Positions 44,934 to 54,511 are shown, numbered from the stretch's first letter. The stretch is 64,000 bases of DNA from Paenibacillus glycanilyticus (GCF_030161375.1 NZ_BSSQ01000006.1:1-64000), one strand, 5' to 3'. Made by a program: numbers and translations. The notes: generated from the sequence alone by a model not told the origin.

Positions 44934-45076
44934 AGGGACAACCCCTTCCCAGTACGGAGTTCATACTGTAATGTATTCGCATACATTCGCTTTCGTTAAA
45001 GGGTGGAAGGCAATTTGGACGAACAGCAGGGAAGATTATGCCGCCTCTTCGAATTGGTTAGGTTCCCCCATGCACG

Positions 45077-45961
45077 CTATAGCTTCCCGAAGAAGTGGGT
45101 GGCGAACTCGCGGAAGTGGACGGCTGCTTGGGACAGGTAATGCTTCTTGTTCCAAGCGATGCCGAAGGTCCGGCGGCAGACGGGATCGACGATTTTGAGC
45201 TGGACGGTGCCGGGGCTGGAGGCACGGTTGCCTAGCGAGAGCGGAAGAGCGAAGGTGATGCCAAGCCCCATCTCGACTAGAGTTTGCACCGAGCTTGCTT
45301 CCTCCAGTTCGAAGGCAATACGCGGCTCGAACCCGGCTTTGCGGCAGAAGTCATCGGTGATTTTACGGAAATTAGAATGAGAAGCTAAGGCGATAAACGG
45401 TTCGTTAGCTGCTTCGCTCAGCGCGATGCTGGATCGGGAAGCGAACCGGTGCCCCTTCGGCACCGTTAGGCATAGTTCTTCCTCGGCTAACGTCAGCCAC
45501 TCGATATCCGGTCCGGTAATGGCCGTGGAGGAGATGCAGAAATCAATCTCGGCGTTGTCGAGCTCGTTCTTAATCTCTAGGGCGGAGCCAAGCTGATGCT
45601 GAATAATCCGGACATGCGGATGCAACGTCAGAAATTCCTTCAGCATCGTTGGCAGGACGTAAGGCAGCGTAACCGAGATCGACACGGTGCCATGCTCCAG
45701 CCCGGCCATGTCGGTTATTTCGCGTTCGCCTTCTTCAAGCTCGAGAAAAGCGCGTTCGACGCGGCGAAGATACGTTTTGCCAAAAGCATTGAGCTTCACA
45801 TGCCGGCCCTGCCGCTCAAAAAGCGGTACGCCAAGCCGCTTCTCGAGCCGGTTGATCGAGTTGCTGAGCGAGGGCTGGGAGACGTTCAGCTCCTTTGCGG
45901 CTTTTGTTATATGCTCATGCCGGGCGACGGCTTGGAAATATTTTAACTGGAGAAATTCCAC
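45077..45961 (-). CDS. LysR-type transcriptional regulator
   Basis: 294 residues. N-terminal winged helix-turn-helix (LQLKYFQAVARHEHITKAAKELNVSQ opening, then LSNSINRLEKRLGVPLFER) followed by a periplasmic-binding-protein-like co-inducer domain. The start is GTG 45961 with AAGGAG 10 nt upstream; an in-frame extension to 46003 lacks a site. It is divergent from an MFS gene with overlapping promoters, the usual arrangement for a regulator and its target. Confidence 0.92.
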   Translation of the reverse strand: MEFLQLKYFQAVARHEHITKAAKELNVSQPSLSNSINRLEKRLGVPLFERQGRHVKLNAFGKTYLRRVERAFLELEEGEREITDMAGLEHGTVSISVTLPYVLPTMLKEFLTLHPHVRIIQHQLGSALEIKNELDNAEIDFCISSTAITGPDIEWLTLAEEELCLTVPKGHRFASRSSIALSEAANEPFIALASHSNFRKITDDFCRKAGFEPRIAFELEEASSVQTLVEMGLGITFALPLSLGNRASSPGTVQLKIVDPVCRRTFGIAWNKKHYLSQAAVHFREFATHFFGKL

Positions 45962-46001
45962 GCGGATCAAGCTCCTTATATAACTTTCATGTGATGATTT
46001 C

Positions 46002-46046
46002 ATTATAAAATAAGTATTATACTTTATGAATTTCTAATTTTATAAT
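46002..46046. promoter_or_regulatory. overlapping divergent promoters and palindrome, LysR/MFS
   Basis: A TATAAT on the minus strand (46007-46002) with TTCATA (46030-46025) 17 bp away serves the LysR gene. A TATAAT on the plus strand (46041-46046) serves the MFS gene. Between them AAGTA-TTA-TACTT (46012-46024) is a palindrome suited to LysR binding. Confidence 0.55.
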
Positions 46047-46093
46047 GATTCAGCATATAGAAAGCTTCAAACAGGGATGGGAGAGCGTTAACC

Positions 46094-47350
46094 TTGCTTA
46101 GAGAGAAAATATGGACGCGGAATTTCGTCACCATTTGCGTGAGCAGTTTTTTCATGTTCCTGACCTTTTATGTCTTAACGACGGCTTTTCCGCTGTATGT
46201 AAGGGATAGCTTGCATGGCAATCAGCAGCAGATGGGGCTGGTCATTACGATTTATGTGCTTGGCGGCGTGCTGATCCGTCCGTTCTCGGGCCAATGGGTC
46301 GACCGCTTCGGAAAAAGAAAAATGGCGATCATCGGGATGGTTATTTTCCTGATTGCTTGTCTTAGTTATTTCGGGACAAAAGGAATTATATTGTTCCTTA
46401 TCGTCCGATTCATTCACGGCATGAGCTATGCGGTGGCTTCAACGGCGATGAGTACGGTGGCAGCAACGATTGTTCCGACCTCCCGGCAAGGGGAGGGGAT
46501 GGGTTACTACACGATGTTTATGAGCATCGCGATGGTAGTAGGGCCGGCACTTGGGCTGTTCCTGTGGCAAGACAAGAACATTAACGTGCTGCTGCTCGCC
46601 ATTTGCGTGATTGCCGCTGCGTCTCTTGTGTTTGCCGCATTGCTTCGGATGCCAGGTGAGAAGCGGTCAAAAGAAACTGCGGTTGCAATCGCCGCCGAAG
46701 CCGAACAACCGGAACCTGCCGTTACAGTTACATCAGCTGCAAAAAGCTCGGTTCTCAGCCGTTTTGTCGAGCCGGCAGCTCTGCCGATCTCGCTCGTTGG
46801 CTTTATTCTTTCTTTTGCTTACAGCTCGTTATCCAGCTTTATGGCTTCGTTTACCGATGAAATCCATCAATCGCAAGTAACGGGGACGTTCTTCATGGTG
46901 TTTGCGGTCATGATTGTGGCGTTCCGGCCGTTAATCGGGAAAATATTCGACCGTTATAAGGAACACTATTTGTATTATCCCGGCGTTGGTTTGTTTGCGG
47001 TTGGCATGTTCCTTCTCAGCCAGGCCCATTCCGCCGCCATGGTCTTGTTCGCGGGCGTTATTATGGGAATTGGATACGGCGCTTTATTGCCTTGTTTCCA
47101 GACGCTTGCGATCAAGCTATCGCCCGAGCACCGGCGGGGCAGCGCAAACGGAACCTTTTTCCTCATGTTCGATCTTGGTTATGGGCTAGGCTCGTATTTC
47201 ATGGGGATGGTGGCTTCCTTCACGGATTACCGCATGATGTACTTCGTGGCTGGCATCGTTACCCTTGTTTGTGCGGGCGGTTATTACTTGCTCCATCATC
47301 GTCCCCGCGCGAGACTGTTGGTAGGCAGTCAAAAAGCAAATGCAGCTTAA
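46094..47350 (+). CDS. MFS transporter, putative LysR target
   Basis: Twelve-helix exporter-type permease, 418 residues. The helix 2-3 loop is GQWVDRFGKRKMAIIG and a charged central loop spans about 190-225. The helix 4 region (GMSYAVASTAMSTVAATIVP) resembles the YwoG/YfcJ-like drug-efflux branch. The start is TTG 46094. The divergent LysR gene is the likely regulator. The substrate is unknown. Confidence 0.88.
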   Translation: MLREKIWTRNFVTICVSSFFMFLTFYVLTTAFPLYVRDSLHGNQQQMGLVITIYVLGGVLIRPFSGQWVDRFGKRKMAIIGMVIFLIACLSYFGTKGIILFLIVRFIHGMSYAVASTAMSTVAATIVPTSRQGEGMGYYTMFMSIAMVVGPALGLFLWQDKNINVLLLAICVIAAASLVFAALLRMPGEKRSKETAVAIAAEAEQPEPAVTVTSAAKSSVLSRFVEPAALPISLVGFILSFAYSSLSSFMASFTDEIHQSQVTGTFFMVFAVMIVAFRPLIGKIFDRYKEHYLYYPGVGLFAVGMFLLSQAHSAAMVLFAGVIMGIGYGALLPCFQTLAIKLSPEHRRGSANGTFFLMFDLGYGLGSYFMGMVASFTDYRMMYFVAGIVTLVCAGGYYLLHHRPRARLLVGSQKANAA

Positions 47351-47391
47351 ATAAAGAAAATCCCCACGTCGCGTGGGGATTTTCTTTATTT
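47349..47391. terminator. bidirectional terminator, MFS / HxlR
   Basis: A perfect 20-bp inverted repeat (47349-47368 and 47372-47391) has A-rich and T-rich outer ends, so it works on both strands. It lies directly between the two convergent stop codons. Confidence 0.92.
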
Positions 47392-47395
47392 AAAG

Positions 47396-47758
47396 CTATT
47401 TCGTTGTACCGGCTGCTTCTTCGCCCGAATCCTCTCCGTACAGCTCGTTCAGATGCTGCAGATGCGCGACGCCCCAGTCATTCATGGCTTGAAGGAGAGG
47501 AGCCATCTTCATGGCGTATTCCGTAATGGAATATTCAACTTTCGGAGGAATTTGCATATAGATTTTACGGTGAATGATATCGTGATATTCCAGCTCGCGT
47601 AATTGGGAAGTCAGCATTTTCTTCGTGATATCAGGCAGCGCCCGTTGAAGCTCGCTGAATCGCATGGTACCGTTGGAAAAAAGCTGATACATAATAACGG
47701 GCTTCCATTTGCCGACTAGAATCTCCAAAGCGGTCTCAACCTTGCAATTATCGGCCAT
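47396..47758 (-). CDS. HxlR-family transcriptional regulator
   Basis: 120-residue winged-helix protein with the family pattern: a Cys near the N-terminus (MADNCKVETALEILVGKWK), then FSELQRALPDITKKMLTSQL and a beta wing. Relatives such as YodB and HypR use the N-terminal Cys to sense electrophiles or disulfide stress. GGAGGG precedes the ATG. It is divergent from a DoxX gene, which is a common pairing. Confidence 0.93.
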   Translation of the reverse strand: MADNCKVETALEILVGKWKPVIMYQLFSNGTMRFSELQRALPDITKKMLTSQLRELEYHDIIHRKIYMQIPPKVEYSITEYAMKMAPLLQAMNDWGVAHLQHLNELYGEDSGEEAAGTTK

Positions 47759-47790
47759 CGTAATCCCTCCAATCCCAGTCAGGGCGTAAG

Positions 47791-47806
47791 GTATCTTTTT
47801 GGATAC
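47791..47806. promoter_or_regulatory. palindromic operator candidate for HxlR
   Basis: GTATC-TTTTTG-GATAC lies between the divergent HxlR and DoxX genes, about 30 bp upstream of a candidate DoxX promoter (TTGTCT 47834-47839, 16 bp, TATAGC 47856-47861). Confidence 0.5.
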
Positions 47807-47898
47807 TAGGTTTATTTCAAGTGCCTACTTCCATTGTCTAACCCTTGGGCATTATTATAGCGCTATAAACAAGAGAGAATCAAGGAGGTTATTTAAAA

Positions 47899-48252
47899 AT
47901 GAATATTGTATTATGGATTGCGCAAGCTTTGCTGGCGTTAATGTTTATCCCGGCAGGCGTTATGAAAACCTTCCAACCGGGTACAGTAAAAACTAAGATG
48001 CCGTGGGCGAAGGATGCTTCTACCGGGTTTGTAGTCTTCGTTGGTTTGTCGGAGCTGCTTGGCGGATTGGGCTTGATACTGCCATGGGCACTCGACATCG
48101 CTTCTGTTCTGACTCCAATTGCGGCTATTGGTCTTGCTGTCATCATGTTGTTCGCGGCGGTATTCCATGCTAGACGTTCGGAGTACGGAAGCATCGGCAT
48201 GAACATTGTGATGCTCGCGATTGCTGTATTTGTAGCCATTGGCCGCTTCTAA
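47899..48252 (+). CDS. DoxX-family membrane protein
   Basis: 117 residues, four predicted helices, with the family's FIPAGVMK and GLSELLGGLGLILP segments. Family members occur in redox and thiol stress contexts. Here the neighbouring HxlR regulator supports induction by reactive electrophiles, but the function itself is unproven. AAGGAGG precedes the ATG. Confidence 0.9.
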   Translation: MNIVLWIAQALLALMFIPAGVMKTFQPGTVKTKMPWAKDASTGFVVFVGLSELLGGLGLILPWALDIASVLTPIAAIGLAVIMLFAAVFHARRSEYGSIGMNIVMLAIAVFVAIGRF

Positions 48253-48284
48253 GAAGCACGTTGTCGTTTCAATTATAAAATAGC

Positions 48285-48325
48285 AAGAAAGAGGGTGCTG
48301 CTTCGCGCAGCACCCTCTTTCTTTG
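48285..48325. terminator. bidirectional terminator, DoxX / SLH protein
   Basis: AAGAAAGAGGGTGCTGC pairs with GCAGCACCCTCTTTCTT around a 5-nt loop, T-rich on the plus side. It lies between two convergent genes. Confidence 0.9.
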
Positions 48326-48331
48326 TCTAGT

Positions 48332-49372
48332 TTAGTTCTGATCGTAATAGTTCAGCAGCAAAGTGACAGCTTCTGCTCTTGTTGCGAAAGCATCAGGTTC
48401 AAACCGGTTGTCTCCTCTGCCTTGCATAAGCCCAAGCTCATAGGCTTTGGCCACCGCAGGCTTAGCCCATTCCGGTATCCGGTTCGCATCGGCAAACGCG
48501 GGCACCGCTGAATCATCCCATGACTCCCCGCTTGCTCTTATAACCATTGCGGCAATTTCCGCTCGACTGACAAAGCTGGCCGGACGGAAGCTGCCATCTT
48601 TGTATCCATTTACGATACCCTTCGCGGAAGCTTGTCCAACCGCAGCTGCCGCCCAAGCCGGAATATCTTTGGCATCTGCAAAAGAGGCTGTTCCGGCAGG
48701 GCTCTCCGTGACAACCGGTTCAATCATTCGAATGATCATGGCCGCGAATTGTGCGCGTGTTACGTTCTCGTTGGGATGAAACCGGCCGTCGGAATATCCC
48801 GTCACGATCCCCAGTGCCGCGGCTCTTGCCGCGGCTTTTTCCGCCCAATGTCCTGTCATATCCGTAAAATGACTCGATCCGGAGGCGATAACGACCTTTA
48901 ACGGAGCTGTGGCCGAAACGGATTCTGCTTGCACGGCGCTATTAATAACCCTTGCAGATTGAAGGCTGATGGAGGAGGCACCTTCTTTAATGCCCTTAAA
49001 GGTAAACGTAGCAAGGACGGAGGTTCCGTCGATCGCTTTATTTACCGAACCAACAAGCGAGTGCGCAAAAGTAATGACTCCATCTTTGTCTTGGGGGGTT
49101 ACCGACATCCCGGACCAGCTCGAATCAGCTTTCACAAAACGGAGTTTCCCGGTATCATAGGCCAGCTTTAACTCAAAGCCATAGGCATCGTTCAATGAGC
49201 TGGCGGTTACTCGAATTTGAATCTCTTCGCCTGCGGCCGCTCCGTTTGGTTTAGCCGATAAAACAAGTTTTGTTTGTGTTGCTGCAGCGTCCGCCGCCGA
49301 GCTTGCCATCGGATAAACCAAACAAAGACAAAACACGAAATAAAGAAATAACTTTCTAGCCTTCATTTCCAT
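48332..49372 (-). CDS. SLH-anchored cohesin-like surface protein
   Basis: A 346-residue exported protein: signal peptide (to about residue 27), one cohesin-like beta-sandwich (about 33-160, with NDAYGFELKLAYDTGKLRFV and LATFTFKG), then three SLH repeats (about 166-345) that bind the cell wall. This is the layout of a minimal anchoring scaffoldin. The divergent gene at 49742 encodes a protein with a C-terminal dockerin and two cohesin-like domains, so the two could dock. Cohesin-like domains in Paenibacillus may be only adhesive, so docking is an inference. Confidence 0.85.
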   Translation of the reverse strand: MEMKARKLFLYFVFCLCLVYPMASSAADAAATQTKLVLSAKPNGAAAGEEIQIRVTASSLNDAYGFELKLAYDTGKLRFVKADSSWSGMSVTPQDKDGVITFAHSLVGSVNKAIDGTSVLATFTFKGIKEGASSISLQSARVINSAVQAESVSATAPLKVVIASGSSHFTDMTGHWAEKAAARAAALGIVTGYSDGRFHPNENVTRAQFAAMIIRMIEPVVTESPAGTASFADAKDIPAWAAAAVGQASAKGIVNGYKDGSFRPASFVSRAEIAAMVIRASGESWDDSAVPAFADANRIPEWAKPAVAKAYELGLMQGRGDNRFEPDAFATRAEAVTLLLNYYDQN

Positions 49373-49741
49373 ACACCATCCTTAAGTAGATTATCTCCAT
49401 CACACTATAAGCCTGGTTGTTTAACTAACTATTAAATCAAAGTGAATAATTTGTATTTATTTGTATTTATTTGCTTTTGGTTGTTTTGTTAAATCGGTCG
49501 ACCTTAAGAAAATGTACTTCTTTCTTCTATTTAAACTGTAGCTGCCTTGGAGGGTAATAGCTTCAAATAACCTTAATGTGGCAATTACACAAGGAAAACA
49601 ACCCATATTTATAATTAAAACTAGATTAAAAACAATGCAATACAACTTAATACACTTTTAATTGGAGGTGAACAGGGAAGAGAATGCGATCGTTTTGCTC
49701 TGCCATGCATTAAACCATTATTTTAGGGAGGATAACCGTAA
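49373..49741. promoter_or_regulatory. divergent intergenic region of the cohesin gene pair
   Basis: 369 bp without a gene. A perfect tandem repeat TTGTATTTAT x2 (49451-49470) is followed by the near copy TTGCTTTTGG. The region is AT-rich. It must hold both divergent promoters, but no -35/-10 pair stands out. GGAGG before ATG 49742 is clear. Confidence 0.6.
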
Positions 49742-52700
49742 ATGAAATCCGCAACCAAAAAAGTGCTTTCAACTGTATTGGCCGCATCACTGCTCTTTCC
49801 TGCTTCCGGGCTTTATAATCATCATGCCTATGCGGCTGTAATTGATTCCGATAAGCAGCTGCAGCTGCATTTGGAGAACAACACGCAAGATAGCTCTCCG
49901 AAACTGCTGAATGTGACCACAGTCGGCAACCCTTCATTTGTAAAAGGCAGAGTTGGACAAGCAATATCCATTAGTTCCACCAGCTCGAATAAGCAATATT
50001 TGAGTTTAGGAAACCAGGTACAGCTCGGAACTTCTCAGAACTTCAGTATTTCTTTCTGGGTCAAAGCATCAAGCGTTACGGGCGACCCTGCTCTCATCTC
50101 TAATAAAAATTGGGCCAGCGGCAGTAATGCCGGCTACGTTCTGGCGCTCAAAGGAACAACACTGAAATGGAACTATAATACGCAAGGCGGATCCCGCGTT
50201 GATGCGGATATTCCGGGAGTCGTGAACGGCGCTTGGCAGCATATCGTCATTTCTCATGACCGTGCGAGTGGAAGAGTCGATTTTTATAAAAATGGCGAGC
50301 CCGTTGCGGTGTCCAAGGCATATGGCGATTACTATAACGGCATTACAAGCGCTATGAGCATCGGAACCCGCACTGGTACGCTGGATTCCGGACTGCCAAC
50401 CAACATAGGCAATGACGGTACGGGGAATTACGGTATACCTTTGGACGCTCAGCTAGATGAAGTTATGTTTATTAACCGGGCTGTTACGCCTGAAGAAGTA
50501 GCCGAAATTTATAAGGAAGCTCCTCCCGTTGAAGTGGACACGACCTTTAAAGGGACGCTTTCGTTCGTAGGCGCGTCGGCAACCGTACAAGGCTCTGAAT
50601 TCACGGAAAATCTGGATCTCCGGACGCCGGACATGACGGGTCCAATCGATACGATCAAAGCAGAGATTGCTTATGATGCGGATAAGTTTGATTTTGTCTC
50701 GGCAACCAAAGCGACTTCCGTGGACAGCTCTGTACCGGGCGTATTGAAGCTGACTCTGCCTGGCAGTGGAGTCTACAATGTTGCGAATCCGCTTGAATTT
50801 GCAAAGTCGGCCGTCTCCAAGCTGACGTTTAAAGCCAAAGCGCAAGGCGGCAGCGGCAACCTTAGCGTAACAAAAGCGGAGTTCTATACCGGCGGGGCGA
50901 AGTACGACAATGAGTCCTTGACGGCCCTGCCTAAAAGCGTAGCCATCAACGCAAAAAGCGATGAAGATTTGAATAAAGACGGCCATATTACAGTAGGAGA
51001 CGTTGCGCTAGGAGAAGGCTTATCGGAAAGCGAGCTTACAGCCATTGCGGATCATGCGGCGTTTATGCCATATAAGCGCGTTGTGGTCATTGGCATGGAC
51101 GGAGCGGGCGTTTCCGTTACGCCAGACGCTCCATACTGGGAAACAAGCAGCTCGCAGAAAGGCAAAGTCGGCAGTTTATTAAATATCCCGTCCATTCGCA
51201 AAATTATCGAAGGCGGAGCTGCATCGTATTCCGCGCAATCGACCCTTCCATCGAGCTCTTCGCCGAACTGGGGGGCCATGATCAGCGGAGTCGATTATTC
51301 CAAGCATTTAATCGACAACGATATTAGCGGTATCTATTCGTACAGCGAAACATCGCAGTATCCATCCATGTTCAAAAAGCTGCGGGCGGCAATCCCAACC
51401 GCTAAGCTTGCCGCATTTACAACCTGGAGCAATATTATTACGGGCCATATTGAACCATCCGTTGGCGTAGAAGGCCATTCGGTAAGCGATGAAGAGGATG
51501 TAGCGGCATTCAAGCAATATGTGGCGGAGGGCAAAGCGGACGACTCATCCCTGATCTTTTTCCAATTGGATGATTTAGACCATGCCGGCCATACTTACGG
51601 TTTTTACACGAAAAAGTACTTTGAGCAGCTCAATAGCATGGATCATTTGGTAGGAGACATTTATGGGGCGCTTGAAGATCGCGGATTGCTTGAGGACACG
51701 CTAATCCTGATGGCTACCGATCACGGGGGCGGCACGGAAAACGCCAACGGCACGCTCGGCAGCTCCACCTCGCACGGTCAAGATTCGCCGCTGGCCAAAA
51801 CGACGTTTATTGCCGCAAATGGCCGTACCGTTGCGAAAGATACAGGGAAAGAAAAGATTTTGCAAGGCGGAACGACGAAGGATATTGCCGCTACCGTGTT
51901 GACGGCACTGAACGTAAACGAGCCAATAGGCGATTCCAAGACGATTAACGGCATGTTTGTCCCGCAGACCGAGCAAAACGATGCTTCAGCGGGTAATCTG
52001 ACATTGGTGAAGCTGACCGATCCGGCATCGCAGCAACCAACCGCCTACGAGTTAACGGTGGATGATGCGGACGTTAAAGCGCTGGACGTAACGATTGACA
52101 CAAACGGACTGGATTTCTCTTCCGTAATCCCTGCCCAAGACGGGGTGAAAATCATCCGTCAAGAAACGGAAGACGGAAAAGCTAGACTAATCCTCAAATC
52201 CGACGAGACGATTGCGGCGAATAAGCCAATTATCCGAATGAACCTTGCCCCTGGGGCAAGTGCTGCGTCCGCGCAATTGACGCAAGCCATGGCTGCTGAC
52301 GAAGCGGGCAAGGAAACGATGCCTAACTTGAAGTTGGCCTCGCAAGAAGACGGCGGCGAGGTGGATCCGCCGATTACGGATGGTCCGCAAACAAGCTTAA
52401 GCGGCAGTTCATCCGTCACAGCGGGCTCTTCTTTTGCCGTGCGGGTTGGCTTGAACACAGGCGAGAACAACGTCTATGCCCAAGACATTACGCTCAGCTA
52501 CGATCCGGCACTCATGGAATTCGATTCTGCGAAATCGCTCGCAGATGGCGTGGAGCTGCTCGAAACGGATGAGAGCAAGCCTGGGGAGATTCGTTTCTTG
52601 CTCGCGAGCGAAGGGCCGGACCATAGCATGAAGGGTGCCGAGGACGTGATTGAAGTGACCTTTAAAGCTAGTGACGTAACGCAAACCAGTACGGGCCATA

Positions 52701-52981
52701 TTGCAGTGAAGTCCGCTCTCGTATCGGACGGAGACGGCAAAGAAACGGCCGCGTCTGTCTCAAGCCATGCGGTAACGATCCAGGCTAAACCGGCAGCTGA
52801 TGCCAATGACATTAACGGGGATGGAAAAGTAAGCATTGGGGACTTAGCTATTATTTCAGCCCAATACGGCAAAACGTCCGCAGCTGCGGACTGGCAGCAA
52901 GTAGCAAGAGCCGACGTAAACAAAGACGGCGTCATTGATATTCTGGATATGATTTTGGTGGCGAAAAAAATAATCGAATAA
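49742..52981 (+). CDS. secreted LamG-cohesin-phosphodiesterase-cohesin-dockerin protein
   Basis: A 1079-residue exported multidomain protein. Order: signal peptide (to about 31); LamG/concanavalin-like domain (about 38-260); cohesin-like domain (about 265-405); an EF-hand-like half dockerin (DLNKDGHITVGD, 409-420); an alkaline-phosphatase-superfamily phosphodiesterase (about 445-745); a second cohesin-like domain (about 880-1015); and a C-terminal type I-like dockerin with two calcium loops (DINGDGKVSIGD from 1023 and DVNKDGVIDILD). The catalytic domain keeps a full metal set: GMDGAG, a Ser in SSSSPNWG in place of the usual Thr/Ser nucleophile, DDLDHAGH, ATDHGGG and SHGQDS. The substrate could be a nucleotide, phospholipid or teichoic-acid-type diester. 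Confidence 0.88.
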   Translation: MKSATKKVLSTVLAASLLFPASGLYNHHAYAAVIDSDKQLQLHLENNTQDSSPKLLNVTTVGNPSFVKGRVGQAISISSTSSNKQYLSLGNQVQLGTSQNFSISFWVKASSVTGDPALISNKNWASGSNAGYVLALKGTTLKWNYNTQGGSRVDADIPGVVNGAWQHIVISHDRASGRVDFYKNGEPVAVSKAYGDYYNGITSAMSIGTRTGTLDSGLPTNIGNDGTGNYGIPLDAQLDEVMFINRAVTPEEVAEIYKEAPPVEVDTTFKGTLSFVGASATVQGSEFTENLDLRTPDMTGPIDTIKAEIAYDADKFDFVSATKATSVDSSVPGVLKLTLPGSGVYNVANPLEFAKSAVSKLTFKAKAQGGSGNLSVTKAEFYTGGAKYDNESLTALPKSVAINAKSDEDLNKDGHITVGDVALGEGLSESELTAIADHAAFMPYKRVVVIGMDGAGVSVTPDAPYWETSSSQKGKVGSLLNIPSIRKIIEGGAASYSAQSTLPSSSSPNWGAMISGVDYSKHLIDNDISGIYSYSETSQYPSMFKKLRAAIPTAKLAAFTTWSNIITGHIEPSVGVEGHSVSDEEDVAAFKQYVAEGKADDSSLIFFQLDDLDHAGHTYGFYTKKYFEQLNSMDHLVGDIYGALEDRGLLEDTLILMATDHGGGTENANGTLGSSTSHGQDSPLAKTTFIAANGRTVAKDTGKEKILQGGTTKDIAATVLTALNVNEPIGDSKTINGMFVPQTEQNDASAGNLTLVKLTDPASQQPTAYELTVDDADVKALDVTIDTNGLDFSSVIPAQDGVKIIRQETEDGKARLILKSDETIAANKPIIRMNLAPGASAASAQLTQAMAADEAGKETMPNLKLASQEDGGEVDPPITDGPQTSLSGSSSVTAGSSFAVRVGLNTGENNVYAQDITLSYDPALMEFDSAKSLADGVELLETDESKPGEIRFLLASEGPDHSMKGAEDVIEVTFKASDVTQTSTGHIAVKSALVSDGDGKETAASVSSHAVTIQAKPAADANDINGDGKVSIGDLAIISAQYGKTSAAADWQQVARADVNKDGVIDILDMILVAKKIIE

Positions 52982-52985
52982 TGCA

Positions 52986-53024
52986 AAACAGGTGACTTCT
53001 GGCATTCTCAGGAGTCACCTGTTT
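52986..53024. terminator. terminator between convergent genes
   Basis: AAACAGGTGACT (52986-52997) pairs with AGTCACCTGTTT (53013-53024). It overlaps the last codons of the minus-strand LysR gene, whose stop at 53008 lies in the loop. Confidence 0.8.
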
Positions 53025-53868
53025 GCAGTAGTTTAAGTCCAAGCTTAACGCTGTCGTGGTCCCTCAGATCCGTTAAGTAGGCGGCATAAGCCCGGATCGA
53101 CGGAATGTCAAACGCGCAAGGCAGTTCAAACAAGGTTTGTGAATCGAGGTAAGGCTGTGCCACGGAGCGGGGAAGAAAACCGAATCCGGCCCCTTGCAGC
53201 AGTATCGTCAGCATAATCGTGGAATGGTCCGTTTCCAGAGCGGGGACAAAAGCCGGGCCAACAAGTTCCGCGAACCATCCGGGGAAAGGGGCTCCCCATG
53301 TAATATGGCAATACTCGGCTGAGCGAAAATCCTCCTTTTGCACGGGGCGGTCTCGGGGTTCTTTGGCTAGGAGCACAATCTCGTCCTCGAAGAGAAGTTG
53401 CTTGGTTACCTTCGGATGATCCGGTGGATCAAACTTGATGGAGAGATGCACGATGCCGTCGAGCAGCAGGTCGCGAATCATATAGTCCGGGTCAATGTTG
53501 CTCAGGAACTTGACGGCCACATTCGGGTGCTCCCGCTTGAAACGCAGGATGCCCGGCAAATAACGATAATGCCAGACCGATCCGGGCCCGCTTAGCACAA
53601 GCGAGTGCTCGAACGTGTCCGAGAGAGTTAATTTGCTTTCTTCAAACAGCCGCAGCATGCGCTCCGCATAAGGGTAAAAGGCAACGCCGGCCTTGGTCAG
53701 GCTGACGTTCCGGTTATCCCGTTCGAACAATGTTTTGCCAACGGCCGTTTCCAGCGCTTTGATACGGGCGGTAACCGCGGATTGGGAAATATGAAGATGT
53801 TCGGCCGCTTTCGTAAAGTTAAGCAGACGTGCGATTGCGATAAACGCTTCAAGCTGGGAGGAATCCAT
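53008..53868 (-). CDS. LysR-type transcriptional regulator
   Basis: 286 residues. N-terminal helix-turn-helix (QLEAFIAIARLLNFTKAAEH opening, LHISQSAVTARIKALE) and a co-inducer-binding domain. AAAGGA precedes ATG 53868 by 7 nt. It is divergent from a GNAT acetyltransferase gene, its likely target, though the operator is not obvious. Confidence 0.92.
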   Translation of the reverse strand: MDSSQLEAFIAIARLLNFTKAAEHLHISQSAVTARIKALETAVGKTLFERDNRNVSLTKAGVAFYPYAERMLRLFEESKLTLSDTFEHSLVLSGPGSVWHYRYLPGILRFKREHPNVAVKFLSNIDPDYMIRDLLLDGIVHLSIKFDPPDHPKVTKQLLFEDEIVLLAKEPRDRPVQKEDFRSAEYCHITWGAPFPGWFAELVGPAFVPALETDHSTIMLTILLQGAGFGFLPRSVAQPYLDSQTLFELPCAFDIPSIRAYAAYLTDLRDHDSVKLGLKLLQTGDS

Positions 53869-53995
53869 GAGGCTATCCTTTCATCATTCGAAATATCGAT
53901 TATTATAACCTATATTATTCGTTATACAAATAATATGAAGGCGATTAAGATAGGGCTATGAAGCATAGGGAATGACTTGGACTGGAGGGAATCAA

Positions 53996-54505
53996 ATGAC
54001 TGAATCTCTTGTGATCGAACAATTAACGGCATTAGAAGCCTCTTTGGAAGAAATGGCGGAGCTGCTAATCCAGGTGGTGGAAGATGGGGCATCTATCGGG
54101 TTTCTGCCGCCGTTAAGCGTGGAGGAGGCAACGGCTTACTGGAAGAGCGTGCCGGATCCAAGCGTGAGGTTGTATGTCGCCAAGGTGGATGGCCGGATTG
54201 CGGCTACTGTGCAGTTGCAGCTATGCGGCAAGGCAAACGGCCTCCACCGCGCGGAGATTGCCAAGCTTATGACGCATCCGGCATTCCGGCAAAGAGGGAT
54301 TGCCCGGCGTCTGATGTTGGCAGCCGAGGCGGATGCCGTGCAGGGTAATCGTTCGCTGCTTGTGCTGGACACGAGAGAAGGAGATCCATCGAACCTGCTG
54401 TACGCCTCGCTTGGTTACGAGCTAGCCGGCCGGATTCCTAACTTCGCCAGATCAGTGGGCGGCAGCTTGGACGCGACGATGATCTATTTCAAAAATATCG
54501 GATAA
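53996..54505 (+). CDS. GNAT-family N-acetyltransferase
   Basis: 169-residue acyl-CoA-dependent acetyltransferase. The acetyl-CoA loop reads HPAFRQRGIARRLM, preceded by the beta-strand AEIAKLMT, and the C-terminal YASLGYELAGRIPNFA is typical. ATG 53996 has GGAGGG upstream; an in-frame ATG at 53972 lacks one. Small-amine or antibiotic substrates are possible. Confidence 0.9.
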   Translation: MTESLVIEQLTALEASLEEMAELLIQVVEDGASIGFLPPLSVEEATAYWKSVPDPSVRLYVAKVDGRIAATVQLQLCGKANGLHRAEIAKLMTHPAFRQRGIARRLMLAAEADAVQGNRSLLVLDTREGDPSNLLYASLGYELAGRIPNFARSVGGSLDATMIYFKNIG

Positions 54506-54511
54506 ATGGAC

